A stretch of DNA of 26,563 bases, taken from IMG/VR virus record IMGVR_UViG_3300038359_000069, positions 1-26,563 of that record; one strand, given 5' to 3'. Position numbers and translations under genes: made by a program. The notes under the pieces were generated by a model, which made no database searches, was not told the DNA's origin, and saw only the letters and a list, made by a program, of their open reading frames with translations. Shown piece by piece: positions 1 to 6,303 of this stretch. Each line of letters begins with the position of its first letter. Position 1 is the first letter of the stretch. The stretch comes from a virus.

Positions 1-48
1 CTTTTGGGTATTAAGAATTGGTACATCTTCAAATTTGTTTGCATTCAT
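1..48 (-). CDS. Partial gene, N-terminus only, runs off left edge
   Basis: Reading leftwards from an ATG at 46-48, 16 codons are open to the window edge (MNANKFEDVPILNTQK). The ATG lies one base after the stop of the small membrane protein gene, and a GAGGG purine stretch sits about 10 nt upstream, so the two genes are probably translated from one transcript. Too little is present to name a function. Confidence 0.5.
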   Translation of the reverse strand, partial: MNANKFEDVPILNTQK

Positions 49-49
49 T

Positions 50-259
50 TTATTTATCCCTCATGTGAAAATCATCACAAACATATTCAGTTACCTCTAA
101 AGGAACTGCGGTTCCACCAATTACAGATGTAACAGTTTTAACTTCGGAATGAAATGAATCACAAATAGTATTCATCTGTGGAGTATCGTCAGCCATAAAG
201 GAACCGATACCTACTCCGAGTAGTCCGCCTAACAAGAGAGCAATAAAAATTGTAACCAT
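50..259 (-). CDS. Small single-pass membrane or secreted protein
   Basis: This is a 69-aa protein of unknown function. The N-terminus is a hydrophobic helix rich in Leu and Gly (about residues 3-20, IFIALLLGGLLGVGIG), which could be a membrane anchor or signal sequence. The rest is polar and has two Cys residues (ICDSF near 33 and VCDDF near 61) that could pair outside the membrane. I chose the ATG at 257-259 because the minus-strand TATA box at 286-293 would start transcription about there; a GTG at 263-265 would add two residues. The gene is followed immediately by the partial gene at the left edge. No family is recognised. Confidence 0.6.
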   Translation of the reverse strand: MVTIFIALLLGGLLGVGIGSFMADDTPQMNTICDSFHSEVKTVTSVIGGTAVPLEVTEYVCDDFHMRDK

Positions 260-283
260 ATCCACATGGTTAAATTAATAATT

Positions 284-295
284 TGATATATAAGA
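284..295 (-). promoter_or_regulatory. TATA-box promoter for the small membrane protein
   Basis: On the minus strand the sequence reads CTTATATATC. Its centre lies about 30 nt upstream of the ATG at 259, the archaeal TATA-to-start distance seen for other genes in the window. Confidence 0.45.
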
Positions 296-299
296 CTTA

Positions 300-1010
300 C
301 TAAGAGTTGTTACTTCTAATTTTATACCAGCCGGTCAACTGTTTTAATCTATGTGCAAACCCTTCTCTGATTCCTGCTTTTGCTTGTGCTCTTGTTATGT
401 CTTCCCCCGTGAAAAACTCTGCCATGAATGATTCATTACCACTCATGATTCTGGCTTCGCTTTGGGAATGAGGCAAACCGAATACACCATGACCAAACTC
501 GTGACGCAATACCTTGTCTAAATCCCATGTTTTACCCTTTGGATTGCTTGGGGTAGGAATTGGATAGTGTGTTGGGTCTATTTCATGCATATCCACCCCT
601 TTACCGTGGTTTGTCCAGTGAAATCGCTTATTTACGACACATTTGCCATCATTGATTCCTCCGAGTGGATAGTACATATACGCTAATGTATTTTTATCTA
701 AAAGTTCATCGTCCTCTTCTGAGTTGAATTGTACTGTAATATCTGCGTCTAATCGGTTTTTTACACGTCTAAACTTGATTGGAACGTGCAATCTCCACCC
801 GAAAAGTGCCATCGAAACTGCTCTTTTTACCTGTTTTTCTGTGATTTCTTTGTCATTATTGAGTATAATGTAGTTCAAAACACCGTTTTTTGGTGATAAA
901 AAGCCAAATTTTCTGTCATCTTCGATTTGTTGTTCAATTGTGACCCCAGAAACCCTTACAGAATCGTATTTTCCGTCTGATTTCGCTCTACAAATCATTT
1001 CTGTGACCAT
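300..1010 (-). CDS. Matrixin-like (metzincin) zinc metalloprotease
   Basis: This 236-aa protein resembles the catalytic domain of matrixin-type peptidases. Seen in the sequence: a strand motif ADITVQF (near 89-95), a glycine turn PLGGIN (115-120), the zinc-helix motif HEFGHGVFGLPHS (170-182) and a Met-turn-like RIMSG (187-191). Classical metzincins have HExxHxxGxxH; here an extra residue gives HExxHxxxGxxH, so the third ligand (H181) is displaced by one. I see no clear signal peptide or prodomain. Expected role by family is cleavage of proteins; in a virus this could be S-layer or cell-envelope degradation, or virion processing, which is inference. It is the upstream member of the leftward group with the small membrane protein. 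Confidence 0.8.
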   Translation of the reverse strand: MVTEMICRAKSDGKYDSVRVSGVTIEQQIEDDRKFGFLSPKNGVLNYIILNNDKEITEKQVKRAVSMALFGWRLHVPIKFRRVKNRLDADITVQFNSEEDDELLDKNTLAYMYYPLGGINDGKCVVNKRFHWTNHGKGVDMHEIDPTHYPIPTPSNPKGKTWDLDKVLRHEFGHGVFGLPHSQSEARIMSGNESFMAEFFTGEDITRAQAKAGIREGFAHRLKQLTGWYKIRSNNS

Positions 1011-1049
1011 ATTTGGTATTATTTGGTTACTAGTTAAGTTTAACGGTAT

Positions 1050-1090
1050 GTTATTGTTATATAAGTTATATATATAATATATATAAGTAT
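1050..1090. promoter_or_regulatory. AT-rich divergent promoter region
   Basis: Between the protease start (1010, minus) and the 42-aa gene (1149, plus) lies an almost pure A/T stretch of alternating TATA steps (TTATATAAG, TATATATAATATATATAAG). It offers TATA boxes in both directions. The plus-strand gene also has its own box at 1118-1127. Confidence 0.4.
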
Positions 1091-1117
1091 GAAAATGGAT
1101 AATAGGAATATCTCAAT

Positions 1118-1127
1118 CTTTTTATAA
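1118..1127 (+). promoter_or_regulatory. TATA-box promoter for the 42-aa Cys-rich gene
   Basis: CTTTTTATAAG is centred about 25 nt before the ATG at 1149, so the message would be leaderless or nearly so. Confidence 0.5.
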
Positions 1128-1148
1128 GAAAAGAAGCCTTTAAAAAGG

Positions 1149-1277
1149 ATGGCAGGTTCACGCGTAAAAGAATATGATGTAATTGATGAGGAAGTAGTCA
1201 TCAAAACTACAAAGAAAACAACATCTTGTAAATGTATCAAAGAAACTAGAGATATCTCATGTGAAAAACATGCCTAG
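1149..1277 (+). CDS. 42-aa Cys-rich small protein
   Basis: A short reading frame beginning MAGSRVKEYDV and ending with a C-x-C pair, then C-x2-H (SCKCIKE ... SCEKHA). The four C/H residues could bind one zinc ion. The case for a real gene is a TATA box at the standard leaderless distance, a charged and protein-like composition, and a convergent neighbour that ends within 4 bp: its stop at 1275-1277 overlaps the stop of the minus-strand gene at 1274-1276. A longer hydrophobic frame on the opposite strand looks like its shadow. Function unknown. Confidence 0.55.
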   Translation: MAGSRVKEYDVIDEEVVIKTTKKTTSCKCIKETRDISCEKHA

Positions 1278-1525
1278 TCTTTGAAGTTCATCAACCGCAT
1301 TATGAAATGTTCCCCATCTGCATCTATTTTTTCTTCTTCATGTTTTGCTCCCTCTGTAGCCCAATCAAATAGTCCATGCAACCATTCGTGAGTAACAGTA
1401 TCCATAAAATCGTGAGTACCTTCTATCATATTAGACATATAGTAATAAATTTTTAATTCATCTGACACATACTCTGCTCTAGGGTCTTCTTCCTCTGGGT
1501 ATAGGATATATTCTTCATAGAACAT
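1274..1525 (-). CDS. Small HExxH putative zinc metalloprotein
   Basis: This 83-aa protein has one clear signature, THEWLHGLFDWA (45-56), an HExxH zincin helix. A second acidic/His cluster follows (H62, E72, H73), any of which could supply the third metal ligand. The N-terminal half is acidic and Tyr-rich. At this length it is a minimal zincin domain, much shorter than SprT or ImmA proteins, whose general plan it recalls. It could be a peptidase, or a metal-binding regulator that lost activity. A TATA-like TTTTTATC on the minus strand near 1544-1556 precedes it. It is separate from the matrixin-like gene, so two zincin-type genes lie within 1.5 kb. Confidence 0.6.
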   Translation of the reverse strand: MFYEEYILYPEEEDPRAEYVSDELKIYYYMSNMIEGTHDFMDTVTHEWLHGLFDWATEGAKHEEEKIDADGEHFIMRLMNFKD

Positions 1526-1589
1526 GTAATTATTCCATCACAACTTGATAAAAAGATTACTAATTACACTTGACAAATCTTGACAGAAT

Positions 1590-1600
1590 CCTTATATAGT
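1590..1600 (+). promoter_or_regulatory. TATA-box promoter for the portal gene
   Basis: CCTTATATAG is centred about 26 nt before the portal ATG at 1622. On the other strand the same 97-bp gap holds a box for the HExxH gene, making this a divergent promoter region. Confidence 0.55.
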
Positions 1601-1621
1601 GTGACATAGTGACAATATCAT

Positions 1622-3580
1622 ATGGGTTTGTATGATAGTTTATCTAAAGGATTTAATTTCATTTCCAAACGTAATACTACACAAACTGTAAGACCTACAG
1701 TATCCACGCCTATGATGAGTACCGATACAGGTGCTAAATTACCAATTTTCCCATTCCCAATGGCTATGGTTGTTGAACTAGCCAAGACTGTAGACGCAGT
1801 GAGAATTCCAATTGATACTTTAAACAGAGAAATGTTCAAGAATGGATTTGAAATCAAAGAACGATTCAAATACAAATGTCAGGACTGTTCAAAACAATTT
1901 GAATATCCACCTCATGAGAAAAAGAAAGAAACTATATCAGTAGATGAGATGCCTAATTCAGATGTTCAAGATTTAAAAGACGACCCACTCATGTGTGATA
2001 CATGTGGGGGAAATAACATAGTAAAACCAGACCCAGCAAACAGAAAAAGACTAGAAGACCTAATGACAAAACCAATCAATGGAAACGAGCAGACATTAGA
2101 AGAACTATCTAGACAACTAGAACAAGACCTTGAAATATTCGACATGGCATTTATGCTTACTTCCCCTAAATATAAAATCAATGATGATACTGGAAAATCT
2201 AAAGTTAAAGAGTATACTGAATATATCAGAATAGACCCACCTAGCATTGCATTCATTGTTGACGCTGATGGTAGATTAGGTTATACTGATACTGGTGCTC
2301 AAGTTATGGTTTGCCCTGACCCTGCCCACCGAAAAGAAAATCTCATGTATACCAAAGATGGTGAAGAGGCAAGATGTCACATCTGTAATGCAATTGGATT
2401 ACCTGCATGGTTCGAAGTTAACACAGTTTATGGACTCGGTGTTCCTACACCAAAAAGAGTTGTTTATGCTAAAGGAGAAATCATATGGAAAGTTGGAAAA
2501 TACTCACCGGGATTACTTTATGGTTATTCACCAATTTATACCATCTGGTCAAAGGCAATGGCTTTGTCTCACATGGATGAATACATTAGAAAATATTTCG
2601 ACAAGATGAGACCTCCAAGAGGAATGCTTATTCTATCTTCAAGAAATTATGAAACTTTCAGAAAATCATGGGATGTATTACAACAAAAAGCATTAGAAGA
2701 CCCATATTCTATACAACCACTGTTAGTAGAAAATGATAAAGGAGCACAAGGTAAGATGGCTGAATGGCTTGACTTTACTGGCTCACTAAAGGAATTAGAG
2801 TTTACAGTTATTAGAAGAGAACTCAGAATGATTATCGGTGCATTGTATGGTGTCCTTCCACTTTACTTCGGTGAACTTCCTACTGGTTGGTCACAAGAAG
2901 GACTGCAAGTTACAATCACAAACCGTGCTGTCAAATGGGGTCAAGATATTTTATACAAATCATTCTTTAGAAAAATCGCTGACCATTTGGGTATTGACGA
3001 TTGGGATATCAAACTTAACGAAGGTGAAGAAACTGACAAACTCAGAGACCTACAGATTGAAGGTGTTGAAATTGAAAACATGAAAGCCTATCAAGAACTA
3101 GGATTCGAAGTTACCAGAACACCAACTGGAAAATTCGAAGTTTCACAAGAACCTGTGGTTACTTTACAAGACCAATTCAATCAACAGAATAAACAGCCGG
3201 GTGAAGAGAATCAGGATACAGTTTTAAAGCCGGGTGAACGTGGTAGAGGCAGTGCTGCTCCAAAAGAAGAACAGCAACGTATGCAAGGTGCTCCCGGAAG
3301 AAAGAGAACTGGAACTGAGGGTGGTAATCAAGGTGACCCAAGAGGAGCAGGTAGAGCAGGAGGTATCAGAAAGAATTTCCCTAATGGAATTACACCAAAC
3401 AATTACGAATTAGTTAAAACCACATTACAGACTTCACTTGATTTCGGTTGGAAGAAAACCAAGACAGTAGACGAATTAAGAAAGGTAACAAAGATGACAG
3501 TAAGAGACGCAAGAGAACTTGTAGATAATGAGTTTGATTCATTTAACAGATGGGAGAATGATAATGAAGAAACATCTTAA
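1622..3580 (+). CDS. Portal protein with two zinc-binding insertions
   Basis: At 652 aa this is a large portal-type protein; portals form the dodecameric DNA gate at the capsid vertex. Support comes from its place ahead of protease, scaffold and capsid genes, and from portal-like stretches such as KTVDAVRIPIDTLNREMF (55-72) and the RRELRMIIGALYGVLPLYFG region with the following GWSQEGLQ. Two Cys clusters are unusual: C-x2-C ... C-x2-C (near 85-88 and 125-128, with a charged spacer), and a C-x4-H ... C-x2-C group near 232-257. Each could hold a zinc ion. The C-terminal quarter is a Gly/Arg/Gln-rich linker, then a helical tail. The tail overlaps the next gene by 17 bp. No terminase gene is adjacent in this window. 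Confidence 0.8.
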   Translation: MGLYDSLSKGFNFISKRNTTQTVRPTVSTPMMSTDTGAKLPIFPFPMAMVVELAKTVDAVRIPIDTLNREMFKNGFEIKERFKYKCQDCSKQFEYPPHEKKKETISVDEMPNSDVQDLKDDPLMCDTCGGNNIVKPDPANRKRLEDLMTKPINGNEQTLEELSRQLEQDLEIFDMAFMLTSPKYKINDDTGKSKVKEYTEYIRIDPPSIAFIVDADGRLGYTDTGAQVMVCPDPAHRKENLMYTKDGEEARCHICNAIGLPAWFEVNTVYGLGVPTPKRVVYAKGEIIWKVGKYSPGLLYGYSPIYTIWSKAMALSHMDEYIRKYFDKMRPPRGMLILSSRNYETFRKSWDVLQQKALEDPYSIQPLLVENDKGAQGKMAEWLDFTGSLKELEFTVIRRELRMIIGALYGVLPLYFGELPTGWSQEGLQVTITNRAVKWGQDILYKSFFRKIADHLGIDDWDIKLNEGEETDKLRDLQIEGVEIENMKAYQELGFEVTRTPTGKFEVSQEPVVTLQDQFNQQNKQPGEENQDTVLKPGERGRGSAAPKEEQQRMQGAPGRKRTGTEGGNQGDPRGAGRAGGIRKNFPNGITPNNYELVKTTLQTSLDFGWKKTKTVDELRKVTKMTVRDARELVDNEFDSFNRWENDNEETS

Positions 3581-3998
3581 CTGTGAAGAGAACTGTACCC
3601 ATACCAAAAAGGTAAAAAGAAATATGGGAAAGAAAAAATCACCACTTGTAACAAAAACAATGGAAGCACAAGGAAAAATTAGAACAGTTAATTTAACAGA
3701 AAAACCAAAAATGGTACAATCATTACCAGATGATATTATTACAGGTTCAGATAATACAGTAACCGTAGAACTTAACAAAGACGAAACATTGTCAACAAAT
3801 TCATGGATGAATATTGCTTCAACAATGGTAGGTATACCATCAAATGTAACTAAACATAAAATACTTGAAGAGATTGACAGAATCTTTGGAGCAATCACAC
3901 TTTCTGACAATGTCGATGCACATACAGAATCGGTGTACATAATTGATGAGTGCTTAAGAAAACTAACCATTCTAAAGAGGGATAAAGAAATTGCCTGA
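3564..3998 (+). CDS. Hypothetical protein overlapping the portal 3' end
   Basis: A 144-aa protein of no recognised family. I chose the ATG at 3564, inside the portal gene, because GGGAG lies 7 nt upstream; the next in-frame ATG (3624) would remove 20 residues. The N-terminal 20 residues carry Cys and His (HLNCEENCTHTKK) that could bind zinc and are followed by a Lys-rich linker. The C-terminal part, about residues 65-140, looks like a compact alpha-helical domain (ILEEIDRIFGAI, YIIDECLRKLTIL). Its end overlaps the TTG start of the next small frame. It is the first gene of the accessory island between portal and protease. Confidence 0.6.
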   Translation: MKKHLNCEENCTHTKKVKRNMGKKKSPLVTKTMEAQGKIRTVNLTEKPKMVQSLPDDIITGSDNTVTVELNKDETLSTNSWMNIASTMVGIPSNVTKHKILEEIDRIFGAITLSDNVDAHTESVYIIDECLRKLTILKRDKEIA

Positions 3999-4104
3999 AT
4001 GTAAAGACGGTGAGTGCAGTTTGCTACCATGTGACTGTTCATGTCATCAATCTACTAGAGATGATTACGAATGTAATATGTGTGGGTGTAAACAGATTGG
4101 GTAA
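3991..4104 (+). CDS. 37-aa Cys-rich mini-protein (TTG start)
   Basis: A short frame with ten Cys in 37 residues, including CDCSCH and CNMCGCK. The competing frame through the same DNA has no such pattern, so this frame is the more protein-like. TTG at 3991 overlaps the stop of the previous gene (3996-3998), and GAGGG lies about 10 nt upstream. The frame ends in three consecutive in-frame stops, TAA TGA TAG (4102-4110). The Cys/His spacing suggests one or two zinc sites. It could instead be the N-terminus of the next gene displaced by a frameshift. Confidence 0.4.
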   Translation: MPECKDGECSLLPCDCSCHQSTRDDYECNMCGCKQIG

Positions 4105-4555
4105 TGATAGAAAAATCTCCGGTGGAGAACATAACGCTAACGAGAATCAACAGAGACTATGGAAAGCACACCAATCAAATGAATACCTACACGTAAACGA
4201 TGATAATGAAGCAGTATGTTTTGGTTGTTTTACTAAAGCAGCTTGTGCAGCAACACTTGTAGATATATGTGGAGACTGTGCAGGTAAGAAAGGTAGAGAG
4301 GCTTTATTGGCTGTTGTAGCCCCGAAATATTATGGACTATGTTATTTCTGTAGAGACTATCATTTTAATATCGAACAAATCAATTGTAGATTATGCAGAA
4401 CTTGCAACAGACGAGTTGCTGATACCACTAAAGCATATAACAAAGCAGGTGGACAATTCGGACATGACCCATTCTGGAAATCAATGCGTAGAAAACACGG
4501 TAAAGAATGGAAACAGATTATGACCGGTGAGGATACACGGAAAGTAAGACTCTAA
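4097..4555 (+). CDS. Cys-rich zinc-ribbon protein, function unknown
   Basis: The core of this protein is certain but the start is not. TTG at 4097 with GGTG 8 nt upstream gives 152 aa; in-frame ATG 4061 and GTG 4010 would run through the Cys-rich mini-protein in another frame and give an unconvincing sequence. Four CxxC-type knuckles follow in order: CFGC, CGDC, CYFC and CRLCRTC. The C-terminus is basic and aromatic (GHDPFWKSMRRKHGKEW). Paired knuckles suggest two zinc ribbons and nucleic-acid or protein binding. I do not recognise a catalytic motif. The DNA just before its stop holds the ribosome-binding site of the following sulfotransferase-like frame. Confidence 0.55.
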   Translation: MGNDRKISGGEHNANENQQRLWKAHQSNEYLHVNDDNEAVCFGCFTKAACAATLVDICGDCAGKKGREALLAVVAPKYYGLCYFCRDYHFNIEQINCRLCRTCNRRVADTTKAYNKAGGQFGHDPFWKSMRRKHGKEWKQIMTGEDTRKVRL

Positions 4556-5058
4556 AATTTGCAATTATAGGTGCTTACAAATGTGGACAGACTAGTTTAG
4601 TAGAATACCTTTACAGGAAATACCCCGGCTGTATTGTAGAAAAGATAGAATGTATTTATAGAAAAGGATTTCCCAATAAAGAATGGAGTGAGAAATACAA
4701 AGACTTTGAAAAGATTCTAATTTTTAGAAAGGATAGAAAACTAGCATTCTTATCTAACTTTTTATATTTTCATCCGGGTGTGAACCTATACACATATGTT
4801 AATTTTCCTAACAATGAAAATGAAATTAATAATATCTTTGAACAGTTAGATTATGACAGATGGATTAAACATTGGGCTTCTGAGAAACCAACTATTTATT
4901 ATCTTGAGGAAATATGCAACGACCCACTTTTCCCAAAACTGAACGTAAATTATCTAAAACCGAATTTTGCACATCTCCTAAAATTAGATTTATCCTATCT
5001 TGCTGAAAATCATAATATCGATAGTCATACTTTAAAAGATATTTCTGCTCGTCCTTAG
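4537..5058 (+). CDS. Sulfotransferase-like P-loop protein, start codon ACG
   Basis: The frame encodes a sulfotransferase-type fold of about 173 aa. Seen: an N-terminal strand and phosphosulfate-binding-type loop, FAIIGAYKCGQTSL (8-21); a middle motif ILIFRKDRKLAFLSNF, which matches the family's second cofactor-binding segment; and WASEKPTIYYLEEICNDP, like the family's later LxYExLxxDP motif. It would transfer sulfate from PAPS to a sugar, lipid or protein, if active. No ATG, GTG or TTG precedes the loop in frame after the stop at 4528-4530. A strong GGTGA (4526-4530) lies 6 nt before ACG at 4537, where ATG would be expected, so the start is mutated, non-standard, or the gene is broken. The last 167 bp overlap the convergent minus-strand gene. 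Confidence 0.6.
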   Translation, partial: TESKTLKFAIIGAYKCGQTSLVEYLYRKYPGCIVEKIECIYRKGFPNKEWSEKYKDFEKILIFRKDRKLAFLSNFLYFHPGVNLYTYVNFPNNENEINNIFEQLDYDRWIKHWASEKPTIYYLEEICNDPLFPKLNVNYLKPNFAHLLKLDLSYLAENHNIDSHTLKDISARP

Positions 5059-5425
5059 CACCACCAATAAATCTGTCTGCATGTTGTTTCATATCACATC
5101 CTCTAAATCGGGGGAAGAACTCAATATTACCACTCTTACCATTATACATAACCTTACCATGCTGAACAACTCTAACATTAAACTCATCATTACTAATAAC
5201 ACTAGGAACTAATGTCTCACTCCTAACATGTACAATGGTTCTAAAGAAATCTATATTGCGTTTCTGTGAATCCAAATCTTGGTTAGTAATGACAAACATC
5301 TTCTCTTTGTCTGTATCAACATACATATCAAGTATAGGTATTTGGTATATAAGTTGTTCATGTTTTCCCTCATAATACTTTTTGTATTCGGCTATGCTTC
5401 TATATACATATATTGATGACGCCAT
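4892..5425 (-). CDS. Hypothetical protein, minus strand in accessory island
   Basis: A 177-aa protein of unknown family. It is mixed alpha/beta by eye, rich in Tyr, Asp and Lys, with two Cys and no membrane segment or signal. Features of possible use are an aromatic stretch YLLKYDYRYYDFQQDR (about 130-145) and an N-terminal helix (AEYKKYYEGKHEQ). It has its own TATA-like box (TTATTAATAAG on the minus strand near 5444-5455), 25 nt upstream of the ATG, shared with the divergent gene at 5474. It is the only minus-strand gene downstream of the portal, and its 3' end overlaps the sulfotransferase-like frame. Confidence 0.6.
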   Translation of the reverse strand: MASSIYVYRSIAEYKKYYEGKHEQLIYQIPILDMYVDTDKEKMFVITNQDLDSQKRNIDFFRTIVHVRSETLVPSVISNDEFNVRVVQHGKVMYNGKSGNIEFFPRFRGCDMKQHADRFIGGAKDEQKYLLKYDYRYYDFQQDRINLILGDVQNSVLDNLRSVLGKVGRCIFPQDNK

Positions 5426-5443
5426 GACTGTAGTTTACATAAT

Positions 5444-5457
5444 ACTTATTAATAAAC
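5444..5457. promoter_or_regulatory. Divergent TATA-box promoter
   Basis: ACTTATTAATAAAC is nearly palindromic and lies 19-24 nt from the starts of both the minus-strand gene (5425) and the plus-strand gene (5474). One element may drive both. Confidence 0.4.
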
Positions 5458-5473
5458 TATTTGTAGTGTCGAT

Positions 5474-5701
5474 ATGCCAAAAAAGTTAAATAACGTGCCA
5501 ACATGCCAATTGGACAACTGTACGAGGAAAGGTAAGGATATGTACGTGTATTCAGACGGTGAATTCACAATAGCAATATGTTACGCATGTGGTGCATTTG
5601 ACGGCACAGGCTCACCAGAAGACCTATTAGAGCAATTTGTGTCTGAACCTGAAATCATACTAGCATTAATACATACAGGACATCTTATTGCCCTAAACTA
5701 G
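5474..5701 (+). CDS. Small zinc-ribbon protein
   Basis: A 75-aa protein with a C-x4-C pair (TCQLDNCTRKG, 10-20) and a C-x2-C pair (ICYACGAF, 35-42), the layout of a single zinc ribbon. The C-terminal half is a hydrophobic helix (LEQFVSEPEIILALIHTGHLIAL). Such small ribbons in archaeal viruses are often DNA-binding regulators or protein-binding adaptors; nothing in this sequence decides which. It is preceded by a TATA-like box and followed by a separate promoter for the coiled-coil gene. Confidence 0.6.
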   Translation: MPKKLNNVPTCQLDNCTRKGKDMYVYSDGEFTIAICYACGAFDGTGSPEDLLEQFVSEPEIILALIHTGHLIALN

Positions 5702-5715
5702 AACTCAGAAAGAAT

Positions 5716-5725
5716 ACTTAAATAG
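5716..5725 (+). promoter_or_regulatory. TATA-box promoter for coiled-coil membrane gene
   Basis: TACTTAAATAG is centred about 26 nt before the ATG at 5746. Confidence 0.5.
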
Positions 5726-5745
5726 AATAACAGTGGATTACACAC

Positions 5746-6027
5746 ATGGAAGATGACATAGCATTTAAACGTATATTCGAACGAATAGACGACATACAGG
5801 AACAAATCAACAAACTTGTCGAATCACAGGCAGATATATCAGGCAAGTTTGATACACACCTTTTAGTCGGTAAAGAACTCACACGTTATAAAAAAGAACA
5901 GGAACAAATTCTGGCTGGGCATAAAGCAGTAAAAAGAGAAACATCTCTAATAAAATTCAGAAAGATAGTATCCATATTAGGTGTAATTGTAGCAACAGCC
6001 GGTGTAGTCATAGCCATTATGATATAA
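5746..6027 (+). CDS. Coiled-coil protein with C-terminal membrane helix (XhlA-like layout)
   Basis: The 93-aa chain begins with an amphipathic coiled coil (IFERIDDIQEQINKLVES, about 10-27), continues as a charged helix, and ends in a hydrophobic helix (VSILGVIVATAGVVIAIMI, 75-93). This layout and size match the XhlA-type haemolysin/holin-partner proteins of tailed phages, although I recognise the architecture rather than residues. With the N-terminus in the cytoplasm it would be a tail-anchored membrane protein. The next gene encodes a two-helix membrane protein with its own promoter, so the two could form a lysis or membrane-remodelling pair. Alternatives are a superinfection-exclusion protein or a tail-associated membrane protein. 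Confidence 0.6.
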   Translation: MEDDIAFKRIFERIDDIQEQINKLVESQADISGKFDTHLLVGKELTRYKKEQEQILAGHKAVKRETSLIKFRKIVSILGVIVATAGVVIAIMI

Positions 6028-6038
6028 CTCTACATCAA

Positions 6039-6048
6039 GTTTAAATAC
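6039..6048 (+). promoter_or_regulatory. TATA-box promoter for the two-helix membrane gene
   Basis: GTTTAAATAC is centred about 27 nt before the ATG at 6070. Confidence 0.5.
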
Positions 6049-6069
6049 CTGATTAATGGTTGGATTTAC

Positions 6070-6303
6070 ATGGCTTTCACAAAAAATGAAATGGCTCTAG
6101 TTCTAGCATCATCAGTTATAATTCTGTTGATAGGAACAGCAGGAGTCGGAATTGCTACTGGATTTGTATACGGTGATATAAAAATCACACAAGAACAATT
6201 TAGTCAGGCATGGCAATTCAGCACAATATTTGCAGGTGCTGCACTAATGTATTTTGGATTTAGAGCAGGACAGTCAAACGGTAATACGACTACACAATCG
6301 TAA
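6070..6303 (+). CDS. Two-helix membrane protein, holin candidate
   Basis: A 77-aa protein with two hydrophobic segments: residues 8-30 (MALVLASSVIILLIGTAG) and about 50-65 (FSTIFAGAALMYFGF). A short polar loop separates them, and the tail is polar (GQSNGNTTTQS). Size and topology resemble small phage holins, and it sits next to an XhlA-like coiled-coil membrane protein. No archaeal virus holin signature is known to me, so lysis is an inference from topology. It could equally be a virion membrane or exclusion protein. A T-rich terminator-like tract follows within 5 bp of the stop. Confidence 0.6.
   Translation: MAFTKNEMALVLASSVIILLIGTAGVGIATGFVYGDIKITQEQFSQAWQFSTIFAGAALMYFGFRAGQSNGNTTTQS

Noticed and set aside
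1040-1240. 66-aa hydrophobic frame on the minus strand
   Set aside because: Its hydrophobicity comes from reading the AT-rich promoter and the opposite strand of the 42-aa gene, which has a proper TATA box and Cys/His pattern.
3539-4042. 167-aa minus-strand frame
   Set aside because: It is opposite the 144-aa gene and its neighbours, with no promoter or ribosome-binding site and no protein features beyond hydrophobic shadow sequence.
4010-4096. GTG 4010 as start of the zinc-ribbon gene
   Set aside because: The resulting N-terminus is not convincing, while another frame of the same bases encodes a dense Cys cluster. A later start is preferred.
4104-4196. 30-codon frame starting at TAATG (4104)
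   Set aside because: It is coupled in position but competes with the Cys-rich zinc-ribbon frame through the same DNA, and the peptide has no distinctive features.
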